Under the pieces are notes generated by a model that searched no databases, was not told the DNA's origin, and saw only the letters and a program-made list of their open reading frames with translations. DNA of 34,409 nucleotides, from contig JAIQFL010000093.1 in the NCBI GenBank assembly GCA_020073365.1, forward strand, positions 1-34,409, given 5' to 3'. The stretch is from Terriglobia bacterium. Lineage in GTDB: Bacteria; Acidobacteriota; Terriglobia; Bryobacterales; Bryobacteraceae. The position numbers and the translations under genes were made by a program. Shown piece after piece: positions 13,499 to 21,123 of this stretch (the first letter of the stretch is position 1; each line of letters begins with the position of its first letter).

Positions 13499-14609
13499 TT
13501 CTTTGCGTCGAATCGCGTGCCTCCTGTCCTTCGCCGCCCTCCTGACAGCCGCCGACTCCCCGGCGCAACTCTTCGATCAGGCCGTGAAAGCCCTCTCCGC
13601 GGGAAACTACGCCGCTGCCGAGGAAGGCTTCCAACAGGTGCTCAAATCCTCGCCGAATCACATCGGAGCCTTGCAGAACCTCGGTCTGGTCTACTCCCGA
13701 ACGGACCGCCTCGACCAGGCCATCCCGATCTACCGGCGCGCCCTCGGGCTGAACCCCAACCACAAAGGCGTGCTTATGAACCTGGGCCTGGCGTACGTGC
13801 AACAGGAAGCTTATGCGGACGCGCTGCCCGTCTTCCAAACGCTCGTGAAGGCCGATCCCGGAAATCTGCCGGCGCGCGAGCTCCTGGCCACCAGCGAGTT
13901 TTACACCGGCCAGGTGACCGCGGCGGTGAGCCGCTTCGAGGCTCTGCGCCTGGAGGATCCCCACAACACCGAGCTCCTGTATCTGCTCTCGGTGGGATAC
14001 CTCCAACAGAACCGCACGGAAGCCGCGCGCCAGGCGCTGGAGGCGTTCGCCACAACCGCGCCGCCTGCCCAGGCCAGTTTCGTCCGGTGCAAAGCGTACT
14101 GGGCCGGCGGGCGCTTCGATGAAGCCGTGGAACACTGCCGCAAGACCTTGGAGATCGATCCGAACTTCGCGGGCGCGCATCGCGAAAGGGGGAAGGTGTT
14201 GGTGAGCCAGCGCGATCCGGATGCCTCCCGGGAGCTGTCTGCCGCTGTCCGGCAGGACCCCCAAGACCCCGAGGCGCTCTATTACCTCGGCGTGGCTCTG
14301 CTCCAGGAGGACCGCTTCGAGGAAGCGTCCGAGTCACTCGAACGTGCGCGCCGCTTACGCCCCGGCTTCTGGGGCAACTACTTCTACCTGGGCAAAGCCA
14401 GGCTGCAATTGAAACAGCCGGCCGAAGCCGTTCCGCTGCTCGAAAAGGCCGCCGAGCTGAACCCGCGCGCATCCGTGCTGTTCTACGAGCTGGGACGCGC
14501 GCTCAAGGCAACCGGCAAGACCGAAGAGGCCGAGCGCGCCATGCAGCGGGTCCGCGAGCTCCGTGCGCTGGAGCTGGACAACGACGCGAAGGCGCTCCAA
14601 AGACGATGA
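13467..14609 (+). CDS. Tetratricopeptide-repeat protein, probably exported
   Basis: The product (380 residues from the first GTG) consists of tandem TPR units from about residue 33 to the end (LFDQAVKALSAGNYAAAEEGFQ; IGALQNLGLVYSRTDRLDQA; HKGVLMNLGLAYVQQEAYADA; and so on), with the usual G, Y and A positions about every 34 residues. The first 11 codons come from the palindromic element. A TTG at 13503 would instead start LRRIACLLSFAALLTAADSPAQ, a good signal peptide, so the true start is probably inside or after the element. The TPR protein is likely periplasmic. The next gene overlaps it by 4 bases. TPR + CRTAC1 pairs are seen together in Acidobacteria and Planctomycetes; the job is unknown. 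Confidence 0.85.
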   Translation: MGQTIVFRRLSSLRRIACLLSFAALLTAADSPAQLFDQAVKALSAGNYAAAEEGFQQVLKSSPNHIGALQNLGLVYSRTDRLDQAIPIYRRALGLNPNHKGVLMNLGLAYVQQEAYADALPVFQTLVKADPGNLPARELLATSEFYTGQVTAAVSRFEALRLEDPHNTELLYLLSVGYLQQNRTEAARQALEAFATTAPPAQASFVRCKAYWAGGRFDEAVEHCRKTLEIDPNFAGAHRERGKVLVSQRDPDASRELSAAVRQDPQDPEALYYLGVALLQEDRFEEASESLERARRLRPGFWGNYFYLGKARLQLKQPAEAVPLLEKAAELNPRASVLFYELGRALKATGKTEEAERAMQRVRELRALELDNDAKALQRR

Positions 14610-16345
14610 CCCGGCGCGATTGCCTGGCCCTTCTCGGCGCAGCGCCGCTGCCTTCTCTATGGGGCCAGGGCATGTCGCGACGGTCCGTTAAGCCGATGCC
14701 CCGCGGCAAACCTTCCGGCCTGCCTTTTCACGCGAAGTTCACCGACGTGGCGAGCGCCGCCGGTCTCCGCGCGCCGATCGTCTACGGCCGCGTGGACCGC
14801 AAGGACTACCTGCTGGAGACGGTGGGCTGCGGCGTGGCCTTCCTGGATTTCGACAACGACGGTTGGCTCGATATCTTTGTCCTGGGCGGCTCGCGACTCG
14901 ACGGTGCACCCGAGGGCGCCACCAATCGGCTCTACCGGAACAATCGGGATGGCACCTTCGCCGACGTCACAGGCAAGGCCGGCCTCGGGCGCACCGGCTG
15001 GGCGTCGTCCGTGGCGGTAGGCGATTTCAACAACGATGGCTTCGACGATCTGTTCGTCACGTACTGGGGCCAAAACGCCCTCTACCGCAACAACGGCGAT
15101 GGCACGTTCACCGACATCACCGAAAAGGCCGGTCTCCTCGAAAAGGGCACGAAATGGGGCTCCGGCTGCACCTTCGTGGACTACAACGGCGACGGCCTCC
15201 TGGATCTGTTCGTGGCGCACTACATGGATTTCGACTTGAAGTCCGTCCCCAAGCAGGGCGAGGCGGCCACCTGCAATTGGAAAGGAATTCCGGTGCCCTG
15301 CGGCCCGCGCGGTTTGCCGCCCGGCGGACTGAATCTGTACCGCAACAACGGCGACGGCACCTTCACGAACGTGAGCGCGGCATCCGGCATCGCGAAGGTG
15401 ACGGGCAGTTACCCCATGACGGCCGCGGCGGCGGATTTCGACAGCGACGGCTGGCCCGACATCTACGTGGCTTGTGATTCCACCGCCAGCTTCCTGCTGC
15501 GCAACAACCACGATGGCACCTTCACCGACATCGGCCTGGAGAGCGGCGTTGCGCTGAACGAGGACGGCATGGAGCAGGCCGGCATGGGGCTGGCCATCGG
15601 CGACTATAACCTCGACGGCAATCTGGATATCTTCAAGACGCATTTCGCCGACGACACCGCCATCCTGTACCGCAGCGACGGCAAGCTGAATTTCGACGAC
15701 GTGACGGTGGGGTCGGGACTGGGCGTGGAGACTCGCTTTACCAGTTGGGGCGCCGGCATGGTGGATCTGGACAACGATGGACAGCCGGATCTCTTTCTCG
15801 TGACTGGCAGCATCTACCCGGAGCTGGAGGCGAAGATCCCGGCCTATCCCTTCAAGACTCCGCGGGTGATCTTCCGAAACCTGGGAGGCGGGAAGTTCGA
15901 GGAACTCATCGAGCAGGGCGGTCCCGGCATCGCCGAGCCGCACTCCAGCCGCGGCTGCGCGTTCGGCGATTTCGATAACGATGGCGACATCGATGTGGTG
16001 GTGGTGAACCTCAACGAGCCGCCTTCCCTCTTACGGAACGACGTGACCGGCGACGGCCACTGGGTCAAGGTGAAGCTGATCGGAACCAAATCGAACCGCA
16101 GCGCCATCGGCGCCACCGTGGTAGCGCGCTACGGCGGCAAGAAGCAGGCGCAGGCAGTCTTGAGCCAGGCGAGCTTCTATTCCGTGAACGATTTCCGCCT
16201 GCACTTCGGCCTGGGCTCCGAACCCGGCGCCGACCTGGAAATCCGCTGGCCCAACGGCGCGACGGAGCGCATCGGCAACGTCACCGGCGGCCAACTGGTC
16301 ACCGTCAAAGAGGGCTCCGGGATTGTGAAGACCGAAATATGGTGA
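14606..16345 (+). CDS. CRTAC1-like protein (FG-GAP/VCBS repeats with ASPIC/UnbV domain)
   Basis: The 579-residue protein begins with TRRDCLALLGAA, a Tat-like signal. The body is a beta-propeller of VCBS/FG-GAP repeats with repeated calcium-loop motifs: DFDNDGWLD, DFNNDGFDD, DYNGDGLLD, DFDSDGWPD, DYNLDGNLD, DLDNDGQPD and DFDNDGDID. The C-terminus (about residues 480-570) is an ASPIC/UnbV domain with IGATVVARYGGK, VNDFRLHFGLG and IRWPNGATERI. Such proteins are secreted or surface-bound; the function in bacteria is not established. The ATG overlaps the TPR stop (ATGA), so it is the fourth gene of the RND operon. Its last codons and stop lie inside a 17-bp inverted repeat. Confidence 0.9.
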   Translation: MTRRDCLALLGAAPLPSLWGQGMSRRSVKPMPRGKPSGLPFHAKFTDVASAAGLRAPIVYGRVDRKDYLLETVGCGVAFLDFDNDGWLDIFVLGGSRLDGAPEGATNRLYRNNRDGTFADVTGKAGLGRTGWASSVAVGDFNNDGFDDLFVTYWGQNALYRNNGDGTFTDITEKAGLLEKGTKWGSGCTFVDYNGDGLLDLFVAHYMDFDLKSVPKQGEAATCNWKGIPVPCGPRGLPPGGLNLYRNNGDGTFTNVSAASGIAKVTGSYPMTAAAADFDSDGWPDIYVACDSTASFLLRNNHDGTFTDIGLESGVALNEDGMEQAGMGLAIGDYNLDGNLDIFKTHFADDTAILYRSDGKLNFDDVTVGSGLGVETRFTSWGAGMVDLDNDGQPDLFLVTGSIYPELEAKIPAYPFKTPRVIFRNLGGGKFEELIEQGGPGIAEPHSSRGCAFGDFDNDGDIDVVVVNLNEPPSLLRNDVTGDGHWVKVKLIGTKSNRSAIGATVVARYGGKKQAQAVLSQASFYSVNDFRLHFGLGSEPGADLEIRWPNGATERIGNVTGGQLVTVKEGSGIVKTEIW

Positions 16346-16411
16346 CAGGCTTCACTGTCCCAAGGCGCCGTCCTTGCGCCGCGTGGACAGTACTGCCTGT
16401 CACCATATTTC
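16334..16411. terminator. 17-bp inverted repeat overlapping the CRTAC1 stop codon
   Basis: GAAATATGGTGACAGGC (16334-16350) is perfectly repeated in inverse at 16395-16411, with a nested ACTGTCC / GGACAGT pair inside. It lies between two convergent genes (stops at 16345 and 16432), so it could end both transcripts. The flanking ATAT and GGTGACAG core also resemble REP pairs associated with RAYT transposases. Confidence 0.6.
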
Positions 16412-16431
16412 GCGCACCTCTTTCGCGCACC

Positions 16432-17556
16432 TCAGTATTTGGGTATCGGATCTCCCCGGTTAATGGTGTAAGAGTCGCTGTAAGCCGGCTTGATCCGGTC
16501 GTTGGCCATGCCGCCCCACACCATGAAAAACGTCCACTTCGGTTGAGCCTTAAGAACCTCGGCCGACGGGGGAGTTGGCACTTCGCCCAGCGCGACAGGT
16601 TTCCCGTCCGCCAGCGCCATGATCTCGTAGTAGTACCGGTCGCCCAGCCCCCGGTAGTTATCGTAGCTGACCACATCCACGAACTTCTGGCCCGGAAAGA
16701 AGGTGGCGAACTCACCGGCCGGGGCGGGGCCATTCTGGTTCCACACCCAGATCAGATTGTCCAGGTGATGGACGTTGACCATGCGGGAGTACACCTCCCG
16801 GTAGAGCTGAGCGGTGCCCGCGGGACCCGGACGTCCGCCCCACCAGAAGAAACCGCCGTTGTTCTCGTGCATGGGCCGCCAGAGGACCGGAATATGCGCG
16901 TCCTGAAGCTGCTTCAGAAACTCCGCCGCGGTGTCCATGTACTTTTCCCATCGCTTGTGAAGGGGCGTGTCGGAGGTGATCAGCTCGGCCCACTGGTCAT
17001 CGGTGAGCTTGGCCTGCACGCTGCCGCGCCAGCTCGCCCCGGGCTTCCCGGGTTCGTCCTCGGTGGGACGGAGCATGTGCCAGCAGAGGACGATGATGGA
17101 TCCGGCAGCCGCCTGCTTCTTGGCCTCCTCGATCATGAGGTCGCGGTGCAGGATGGAGTCTTTGTCCTCGCCGTCCGTGAATCCGAAGTCTGAACCCCAG
17201 ATGGCCGGATACTTGCCGGTGATCGCGTTCACCTTATCGGTGTCCTGGGAACGTTGATTGGGAAAGTTGTGCTGCCCGGACAGGATGCCCTTTCCCGAGA
17301 CCGCGCAGAGGGTCTTCAGCAGCGCGCGGGCCTCCGGCGTGGCGTTCGGATTCACCGGCTCGCAGTTATAGGGCGGCGGCGCGGGAGCCGGCGCCCGGAA
17401 CGGAGGCTGCGCCTGGGTTGTGGGTGCAGGCGAAGTCAGAGGCGGAGTCTGTTGAGCGGGCGGAGGCACGGTCTGTTGTGGCGCGGCGGCCTGAGCGAAG
17501 ACGACTGCCGCCGTACAGGGCACGATCATCAGGACAACGAGCGTGGATTTCCGCAT
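16432..17556 (-). CDS. Secreted glycoside hydrolase family 26 (mannanase-type)
   Basis: The 374-residue protein starts with a signal peptide (MRKSTLVVLMIVPCTAAVVFAQA), then a proline/glutamine-rich linker (to about residue 62), then a GH26 TIM-barrel. Landmarks are GILSGQHNFPN, the substrate-binding CWHMLRPTEDEPG, the acid/base LWRPMHENNGGFFWWGG (Glu231) and the nucleophile segment VALGEVPTPP (Glu325). GH26 enzymes are mostly endo-beta-1,4-mannanases; some act on beta-1,3-xylan or mixed-link glucan. It is probably a single-gene unit acting on plant or fungal mannan outside the cytoplasm. It ends convergently with the CRTAC1 gene. Confidence 0.88.
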   Translation of the reverse strand: MRKSTLVVLMIVPCTAAVVFAQAAAPQQTVPPPAQQTPPLTSPAPTTQAQPPFRAPAPAPPPYNCEPVNPNATPEARALLKTLCAVSGKGILSGQHNFPNQRSQDTDKVNAITGKYPAIWGSDFGFTDGEDKDSILHRDLMIEEAKKQAAAGSIIVLCWHMLRPTEDEPGKPGASWRGSVQAKLTDDQWAELITSDTPLHKRWEKYMDTAAEFLKQLQDAHIPVLWRPMHENNGGFFWWGGRPGPAGTAQLYREVYSRMVNVHHLDNLIWVWNQNGPAPAGEFATFFPGQKFVDVVSYDNYRGLGDRYYYEIMALADGKPVALGEVPTPPSAEVLKAQPKWTFFMVWGGMANDRIKPAYSDSYTINRGDPIPKY

Positions 17557-17595
17557 AGGGATTACCGTTGAAGATCATTAGTAGCACAGATGGTG

Positions 17596-17617
17596 GGACA
17601 GGCGGTTCCGCCTGTCC
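17596..17617. repeat. GGACAGGCGG palindrome upstream of miaB
   Basis: A perfect 10-bp inverted repeat (GGACAGGCGG-TT-CCGCCTGTCC) preceded by GTG, resembling the other GTGGGACAG-starting palindromes but with different arms. It lies between the divergent GH26 and miaB genes. An upstream-extended miaB frame would translate it, which argues for the later start. Confidence 0.6.
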
Positions 17618-17681
17618 AGGACCTGCCCGCGCACCAGTGCGCACCAGTGCGGCCGCGCTACGGCTGCCCCTCAAAGAAGCT

Positions 17682-17687
17682 TACAAT
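17682..17687 (+). promoter_or_regulatory. Candidate -10 box (TACAAT) next to the miaB start
   Basis: TACAAT preceded by T lies 9 bases before the GTG at 17697. Transcription from the usual distance would start within two or three bases of the GTG, giving a nearly leaderless mRNA, in keeping with the lack of a Shine-Dalgarno sequence. No clear -35 box is seen. Confidence 0.35.
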
Positions 17688-17696
17688 AGAACGATA

Positions 17697-19025
17697 GTGT
17701 CAGGGAAAACCTTTTACCTCGAAACATTTGGCTGCCAGATGAACGTGCACGACTCCGAAAAGGTGATCGGCACGCTCATGGCCCAGGGCTACGCGCAGGT
17801 TCCGACGCCCGAGGCCGCCGGACTGGTGCTCTACAACACGTGCAGCATTAGCGATAAGGCCGAACAGAAGGTGTTCAACCGCCTGCAGAACTTCAAACGC
17901 GAGGCCGGCAAGGGCAAGATCTTCGGCGTGCTGGGTTGCGTGGCGCAGCAGGAAGGCGAGAAGATCTTCGAGCGCGCGCCGCACGTGAGCCTGGTGGCCG
18001 GTTCGGCGAGCTACACCCGGTTGGGCGAGATGCTGGTGCAACTAGAGGCCGGGAACCGGCGCGTCACCGGGCTGAGCCTGGATACCGACGAGACCTTCGA
18101 CACCCCCTTCACCCGCCGCGACAACCCGCACCGGGCCTACATCACCATCATCGAAGGCTGCGACAAGTCCTGTGCCTATTGCGTGGTGCCATTCACACGC
18201 GGCCCGGAGCGCAGCCGCACCAGCGAAAGCGTGATGGCGGAGGCGAGCGGCCTGGCCGCGCAGGGCTATGCCGAGATCCAGTTGCTGGGCCAGAACGTGA
18301 ACAGCTATCGCGACCCGTCCCCCGCGGGCTGGGATTTTGCCGCGCTGCTCGGTCGCGTGGCCGGCATTCCGGGCATCCGGCGAGTCCGCTACACCACCTC
18401 GCACCCGCGCGATTTCGTCAAACCCATCGTGGATGCCATGGACGAAAACCCGGTCCTCTGCGACCATGTGCACCTGCCGGTGCAGTCCGGCTCGTCCAAG
18501 GTGCTGGCTGCCATGGACCGGCTCTACACCCGCGACGAGTACATGCGGCGCATCGAGTGGATCAAGACGGCCAAACGCAAATACTCCATTACCACCGATA
18601 TCATCGTGGGATTCCCGGGCGAGACGGAAGAGGATTTTCAGAAGACGCTGGACCTGCTGGACGAGGTCGAGTACGACTCGTTGTTCAGCTTCAAGTACTC
18701 GCCGCGCCCCAATACAGCGGCGCTCGAAATGCGCGACAAGATCGCCGAGGAAGAGAAGCAGCGGCGGCTCGTGATCCTTCAGGAGAAGCAGCGCGCCATT
18801 CAAATCCGGCGCAACGCCGAGCTGATCGGGGAAGTCAAGGAGGTGCTGGTAGAGGGCCGCCAGCAGGCCCTGGGCCAGTGGATCGGCAGGACTTCCGACA
18901 ACCGCACGCTCAATTTCACGCATCCCGAGAACGGCGGAGATTCCCTGCTCGGGAAGTATTTGCCCGTGCGGGTGACGCGCTCCGGGCCCAACTCCTTGGT
19001 AGGCGAGAGCGTAACTGTGGTGTAA
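17697..19025 (+). CDS. miaB: tRNA-2-methylthio-N6-dimethylallyladenosine synthase MiaB
   Basis: The 442-residue protein is a methylthiotransferase. The N-terminal UPF0004 domain carries three cluster cysteines (Cys13 in FGCQMN, Cys49 in NTCSI, Cys81 in LGCVAQ). The radical-SAM motif CDKSCAYC holds Cys155, Cys159 and Cys162. A TRAM domain ends the protein (about 375-440). The GQNVNSYRDP and RYTTSHPRDF segments fit MiaB, which adds the methylthio group to i6A37 in tRNA. The GTG at 17697 is chosen because it starts directly before KTFYLETFGCQMN; the frame extends further upstream but would then translate a palindrome. The nuclease gene downstream begins 20 bases after the stop. Confidence 0.95.
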   Translation: MSGKTFYLETFGCQMNVHDSEKVIGTLMAQGYAQVPTPEAAGLVLYNTCSISDKAEQKVFNRLQNFKREAGKGKIFGVLGCVAQQEGEKIFERAPHVSLVAGSASYTRLGEMLVQLEAGNRRVTGLSLDTDETFDTPFTRRDNPHRAYITIIEGCDKSCAYCVVPFTRGPERSRTSESVMAEASGLAAQGYAEIQLLGQNVNSYRDPSPAGWDFAALLGRVAGIPGIRRVRYTTSHPRDFVKPIVDAMDENPVLCDHVHLPVQSGSSKVLAAMDRLYTRDEYMRRIEWIKTAKRKYSITTDIIVGFPGETEEDFQKTLDLLDEVEYDSLFSFKYSPRPNTAALEMRDKIAEEEKQRRLVILQEKQRAIQIRRNAELIGEVKEVLVEGRQQALGQWIGRTSDNRTLNFTHPENGGDSLLGKYLPVRVTRSGPNSLVGESVTVV

Positions 19026-19045
19026 TGAAAACTGGGGAGGGCGTC

Positions 19046-19531
19046 ATGGAAGTCGAAATGAAGATTCGTGGGCTCATGATGGATCCCGTGACCAACATGC
19101 CCATCGTGATACTGCGGGACCTCAACGGGAATATGGTGCTCCCCATCTGGGTGGGCGTGTACGAAGCCAATGCGATCGCGCTCGAGATCGAGAAGGTTGC
19201 GACGCCGCGGCCCATGACTCACGACCTCATCAAGAGCCTGCTGCTCGGCCTCAACACGGGCTTGCGCAAAGTGGTGGTGAGTGAGTTGAAGGACGACACG
19301 TTCTACGCCGTCCTCTGGCTGGATCGCGACGGCGAACTGATCAGCGTGGATTCCCGCCCGAGCGATGCCCTCGCCCTGGCGCTTCGGCTGGACTGCCCGA
19401 TTTACGTGGAGGAGACCGTCCTCAAGACGTCGAAGCAGGCTACCGCGGTCTCCGACAAGGTCAATACCGAAGAACTGCGCCGCTGGCTGGAGGGCCTCAA
19501 CGACGAGGACCTTGGCCGCTACAAGATGTGA
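19046..19531 (+). CDS. Bifunctional nuclease family protein (DUF151)
   Basis: The 161-residue protein is a DUF151/BFN domain for most of its length: MEVEMKIRGLMMDPVTNMPIV, LPIWVGVYEANAIALEIE, RPMTHDLIKSLL, and VDSRPSDALALALRLDCPIYVEE. The SRPSDA(L)ALA motif is the family signature. BFN members have been described as RNase/DNase, and this domain is also found with UvrB/C motifs. A GGGGAGG at 19034-19040 sits 5 bases before the ATG at 19046, which decides this start over the in-frame ATG at 19025. It overlaps the next frame by 4 bases (GTGA at 19528), so it forms an operon with miaB and tyrS. Confidence 0.9.
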   Translation: MEVEMKIRGLMMDPVTNMPIVILRDLNGNMVLPIWVGVYEANAIALEIEKVATPRPMTHDLIKSLLLGLNTGLRKVVVSELKDDTFYAVLWLDRDGELISVDSRPSDALALALRLDCPIYVEETVLKTSKQATAVSDKVNTEELRRWLEGLNDEDLGRYKM

Positions 19532-21102
19532 CCCCTGAGATCACGGCGCGGCTCAACAGACTCGAAATTGCCTTGATGTCGGAAGGCGAACGGTTCTGTG
19601 TGTTTGTGCGAGACGGCTGCATGGCGGTCGTGTCCCGCGATCCAGGAACCTTCGGGGGCATCGGAAGTACCGGACTCGGAGGTATCGGAAGTACCGGCCT
19701 GGCGCTGGATAGCGGGTTGGCCTACCTGGTTTGGCGGCAGGGACAACCGCTGCTGATCGCGCATAACTTCGAGGTCCCGGCCGAACCTGCACAGGTGGAA
19801 AAGATTCAGCGGTTTTCGGCGGATTTGAAAGCGGCGCTGTCGCCCGCGAATTCCATGACGATCGACGAACAACTGGCATACCTCCGCAAGGGGATGGCGG
19901 AGATTATCCGCGAGGAAGACCTGCGCGAACGCCTCTTGCAGGCGGCCAAGGCTAATCGGCCACTGCGCGTCAAGGCGGGGTTCGACCCTACGGCGCCGGA
20001 CCTGCACCTGGGGCACACGGTGCTGCTGCGCAAGATGAAACACTTCCAGGATTTGGGACACACCGTCATTTTTCTGATCGGCGACATGACCGGGATCATC
20101 GGCGATCCAACGGGCCGCAACCTCACGCGCCCTCCCATGACCCGTGAGGCGATCTTGCAGAACGCCGAGACCTACAAGGCGCAGGTCTTCAAGATTCTCG
20201 ATCCCGTGAAGACCGAAGTGCGCTTCAACAGCGATTGGCTGGCGCCGATGCGATTCGAGGAGATCGTCCGGCTGTGCTCGAAATACACTGTGGCGCGCTT
20301 CCTGGAGCGCGACTATTTCTCCAAACGTTATAAGGAGGGCGTGCCCATTTCGGTGCATGAGTTCCTGTACCCCCTGGCGCAAGCGTACGATTCTGTCGCG
20401 CTGGAGTGCGATGTGGAGATGGGCGGCACCGACCAGAAGTTTAATCTGCTGGTGGGGCGCGAGATCCAGAGAGATTTCGGCCAACTGCCGCAGATCGTGG
20501 CCACCACGCCGCTTCTGGAAGGGCTGGACGGCGTGAACAAGATGTCCAAGTCGCTAGGCAATTACATCGGGATCACCGAGCCGCCCGAGGTGATGTTCCG
20601 CAAGGTGATGCAGATCTCGGACGAGCTGATGTATCGCTACTACGAGCTGCTGACCGACAAGAGCGTGTCGGAGATCGCGGCGATGCGCGGCACCATGCAC
20701 CCGATGGAAGCCAAAATCGCACTGGGCAAGTCGATCGTGTCGGACTTCCACTCCCCGGCCGACGCCGACCACGCGGCGGACGTCTTTAACCGCGTGGTAC
20801 GGCAGAAGGAAGCGCCGGTGGACATTCCGACCGTCCCCATGCCGGAAGGCGTTTCCAAAAATGGCGGCATTCGGCTCGACAAGCTACTGGCCAAGGTGGG
20901 GCTGGCGGAATCGGTGAGCGATGCGGTGCGGAAGCTGAAAGCCGGCGCCGTGGAAGTCAACGGCGAACGGGTGAAGGAGCTCACTCTGCCGAATCCCGCT
21001 GGAGAACTGCTGATCCAGGTGGGCAAGAACTGGCGCCGGGTTACGTTGCCGAAAAACGAGGGGACAGACGGAACGTTATCCGGAAACCTCGAAACTCGGT
21101 AA
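19528..21102 (+). CDS. tyrS: Tyrosyl-tRNA synthetase with N-terminal extension
   Basis: Residues from about 110 (MTIDEQLAYLRKGM, possible start at 19855) form a complete tyrosyl-tRNA synthetase of the bacterial TyrZ type: HLGH signature at 160-163 (FDPTAPDLHLGHTVLL), KMSKS at 338 onward (VNKMSKSLGN), and an S4 RNA-binding domain near the C-terminus (IRLDKLLAKVGLAESVSDAV). It charges tRNA-Tyr. The first 109 residues are extra: a compact alpha/beta-like piece with YLVWRQGQPLLIAHNFEV, including a GGIGSTGL duplication. No stop separates it from the synthetase. Its start overlaps the nuclease stop (GTGA). Either the gene encodes a fusion, or an internal start at 19855 makes a normal synthetase. 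The last 13 residues come from an inverted repeat. Confidence 0.92.
   Translation: MTPEITARLNRLEIALMSEGERFCVFVRDGCMAVVSRDPGTFGGIGSTGLGGIGSTGLALDSGLAYLVWRQGQPLLIAHNFEVPAEPAQVEKIQRFSADLKAALSPANSMTIDEQLAYLRKGMAEIIREEDLRERLLQAAKANRPLRVKAGFDPTAPDLHLGHTVLLRKMKHFQDLGHTVIFLIGDMTGIIGDPTGRNLTRPPMTREAILQNAETYKAQVFKILDPVKTEVRFNSDWLAPMRFEEIVRLCSKYTVARFLERDYFSKRYKEGVPISVHEFLYPLAQAYDSVALECDVEMGGTDQKFNLLVGREIQRDFGQLPQIVATTPLLEGLDGVNKMSKSLGNYIGITEPPEVMFRKVMQISDELMYRYYELLTDKSVSEIAAMRGTMHPMEAKIALGKSIVSDFHSPADADHAADVFNRVVRQKEAPVDIPTVPMPEGVSKNGGIRLDKLLAKVGLAESVSDAVRKLKAGAVEVNGERVKELTLPNPAGELLIQVGKNWRRVTLPKNEGTDGTLSGNLETR
19657..19704 (+). repeat. Two 24-nt tandem repeats in the tyrS extension
   Basis: Units at 19657-19680 and 19681-19704 share ATCGGAAGTACCGG and encode GGIGSTGL twice (the second copy ends ALA). 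The period is eight codons and keeps the frame, like the repeat in the FAD oxidase gene. Confidence 0.75.
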
Positions 21103-21118
21103 CGTTCCGTCTGTCCCC
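21060..21118. repeat. 19-bp inverted repeat covering the tyrS stop
   Basis: GGGGACAGACGGAACGTTA (21060-21078) is perfectly repeated in inverse at 21100-21118. The TAA at 21100-21102 is the tyrS stop, so the last tyrS codons and the stop are part of the element. The next ATG (21124) lies 5 bases after the element. It could act as a terminator or a translation-blocking hairpin. The GGGGACAGAC...GTCTGTCCCC-ATATT layout resembles RAYT-associated REP pairs. Confidence 0.7.
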
Positions 21119-21123
21119 ATATT

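Noticed and set aside
17936..19045. Upstream extension of the DUF151 frame through miaB
   Set aside because: It is out of frame with miaB and Arg/Gly-rich; a strong ribosome binding site supports the start at 19046.
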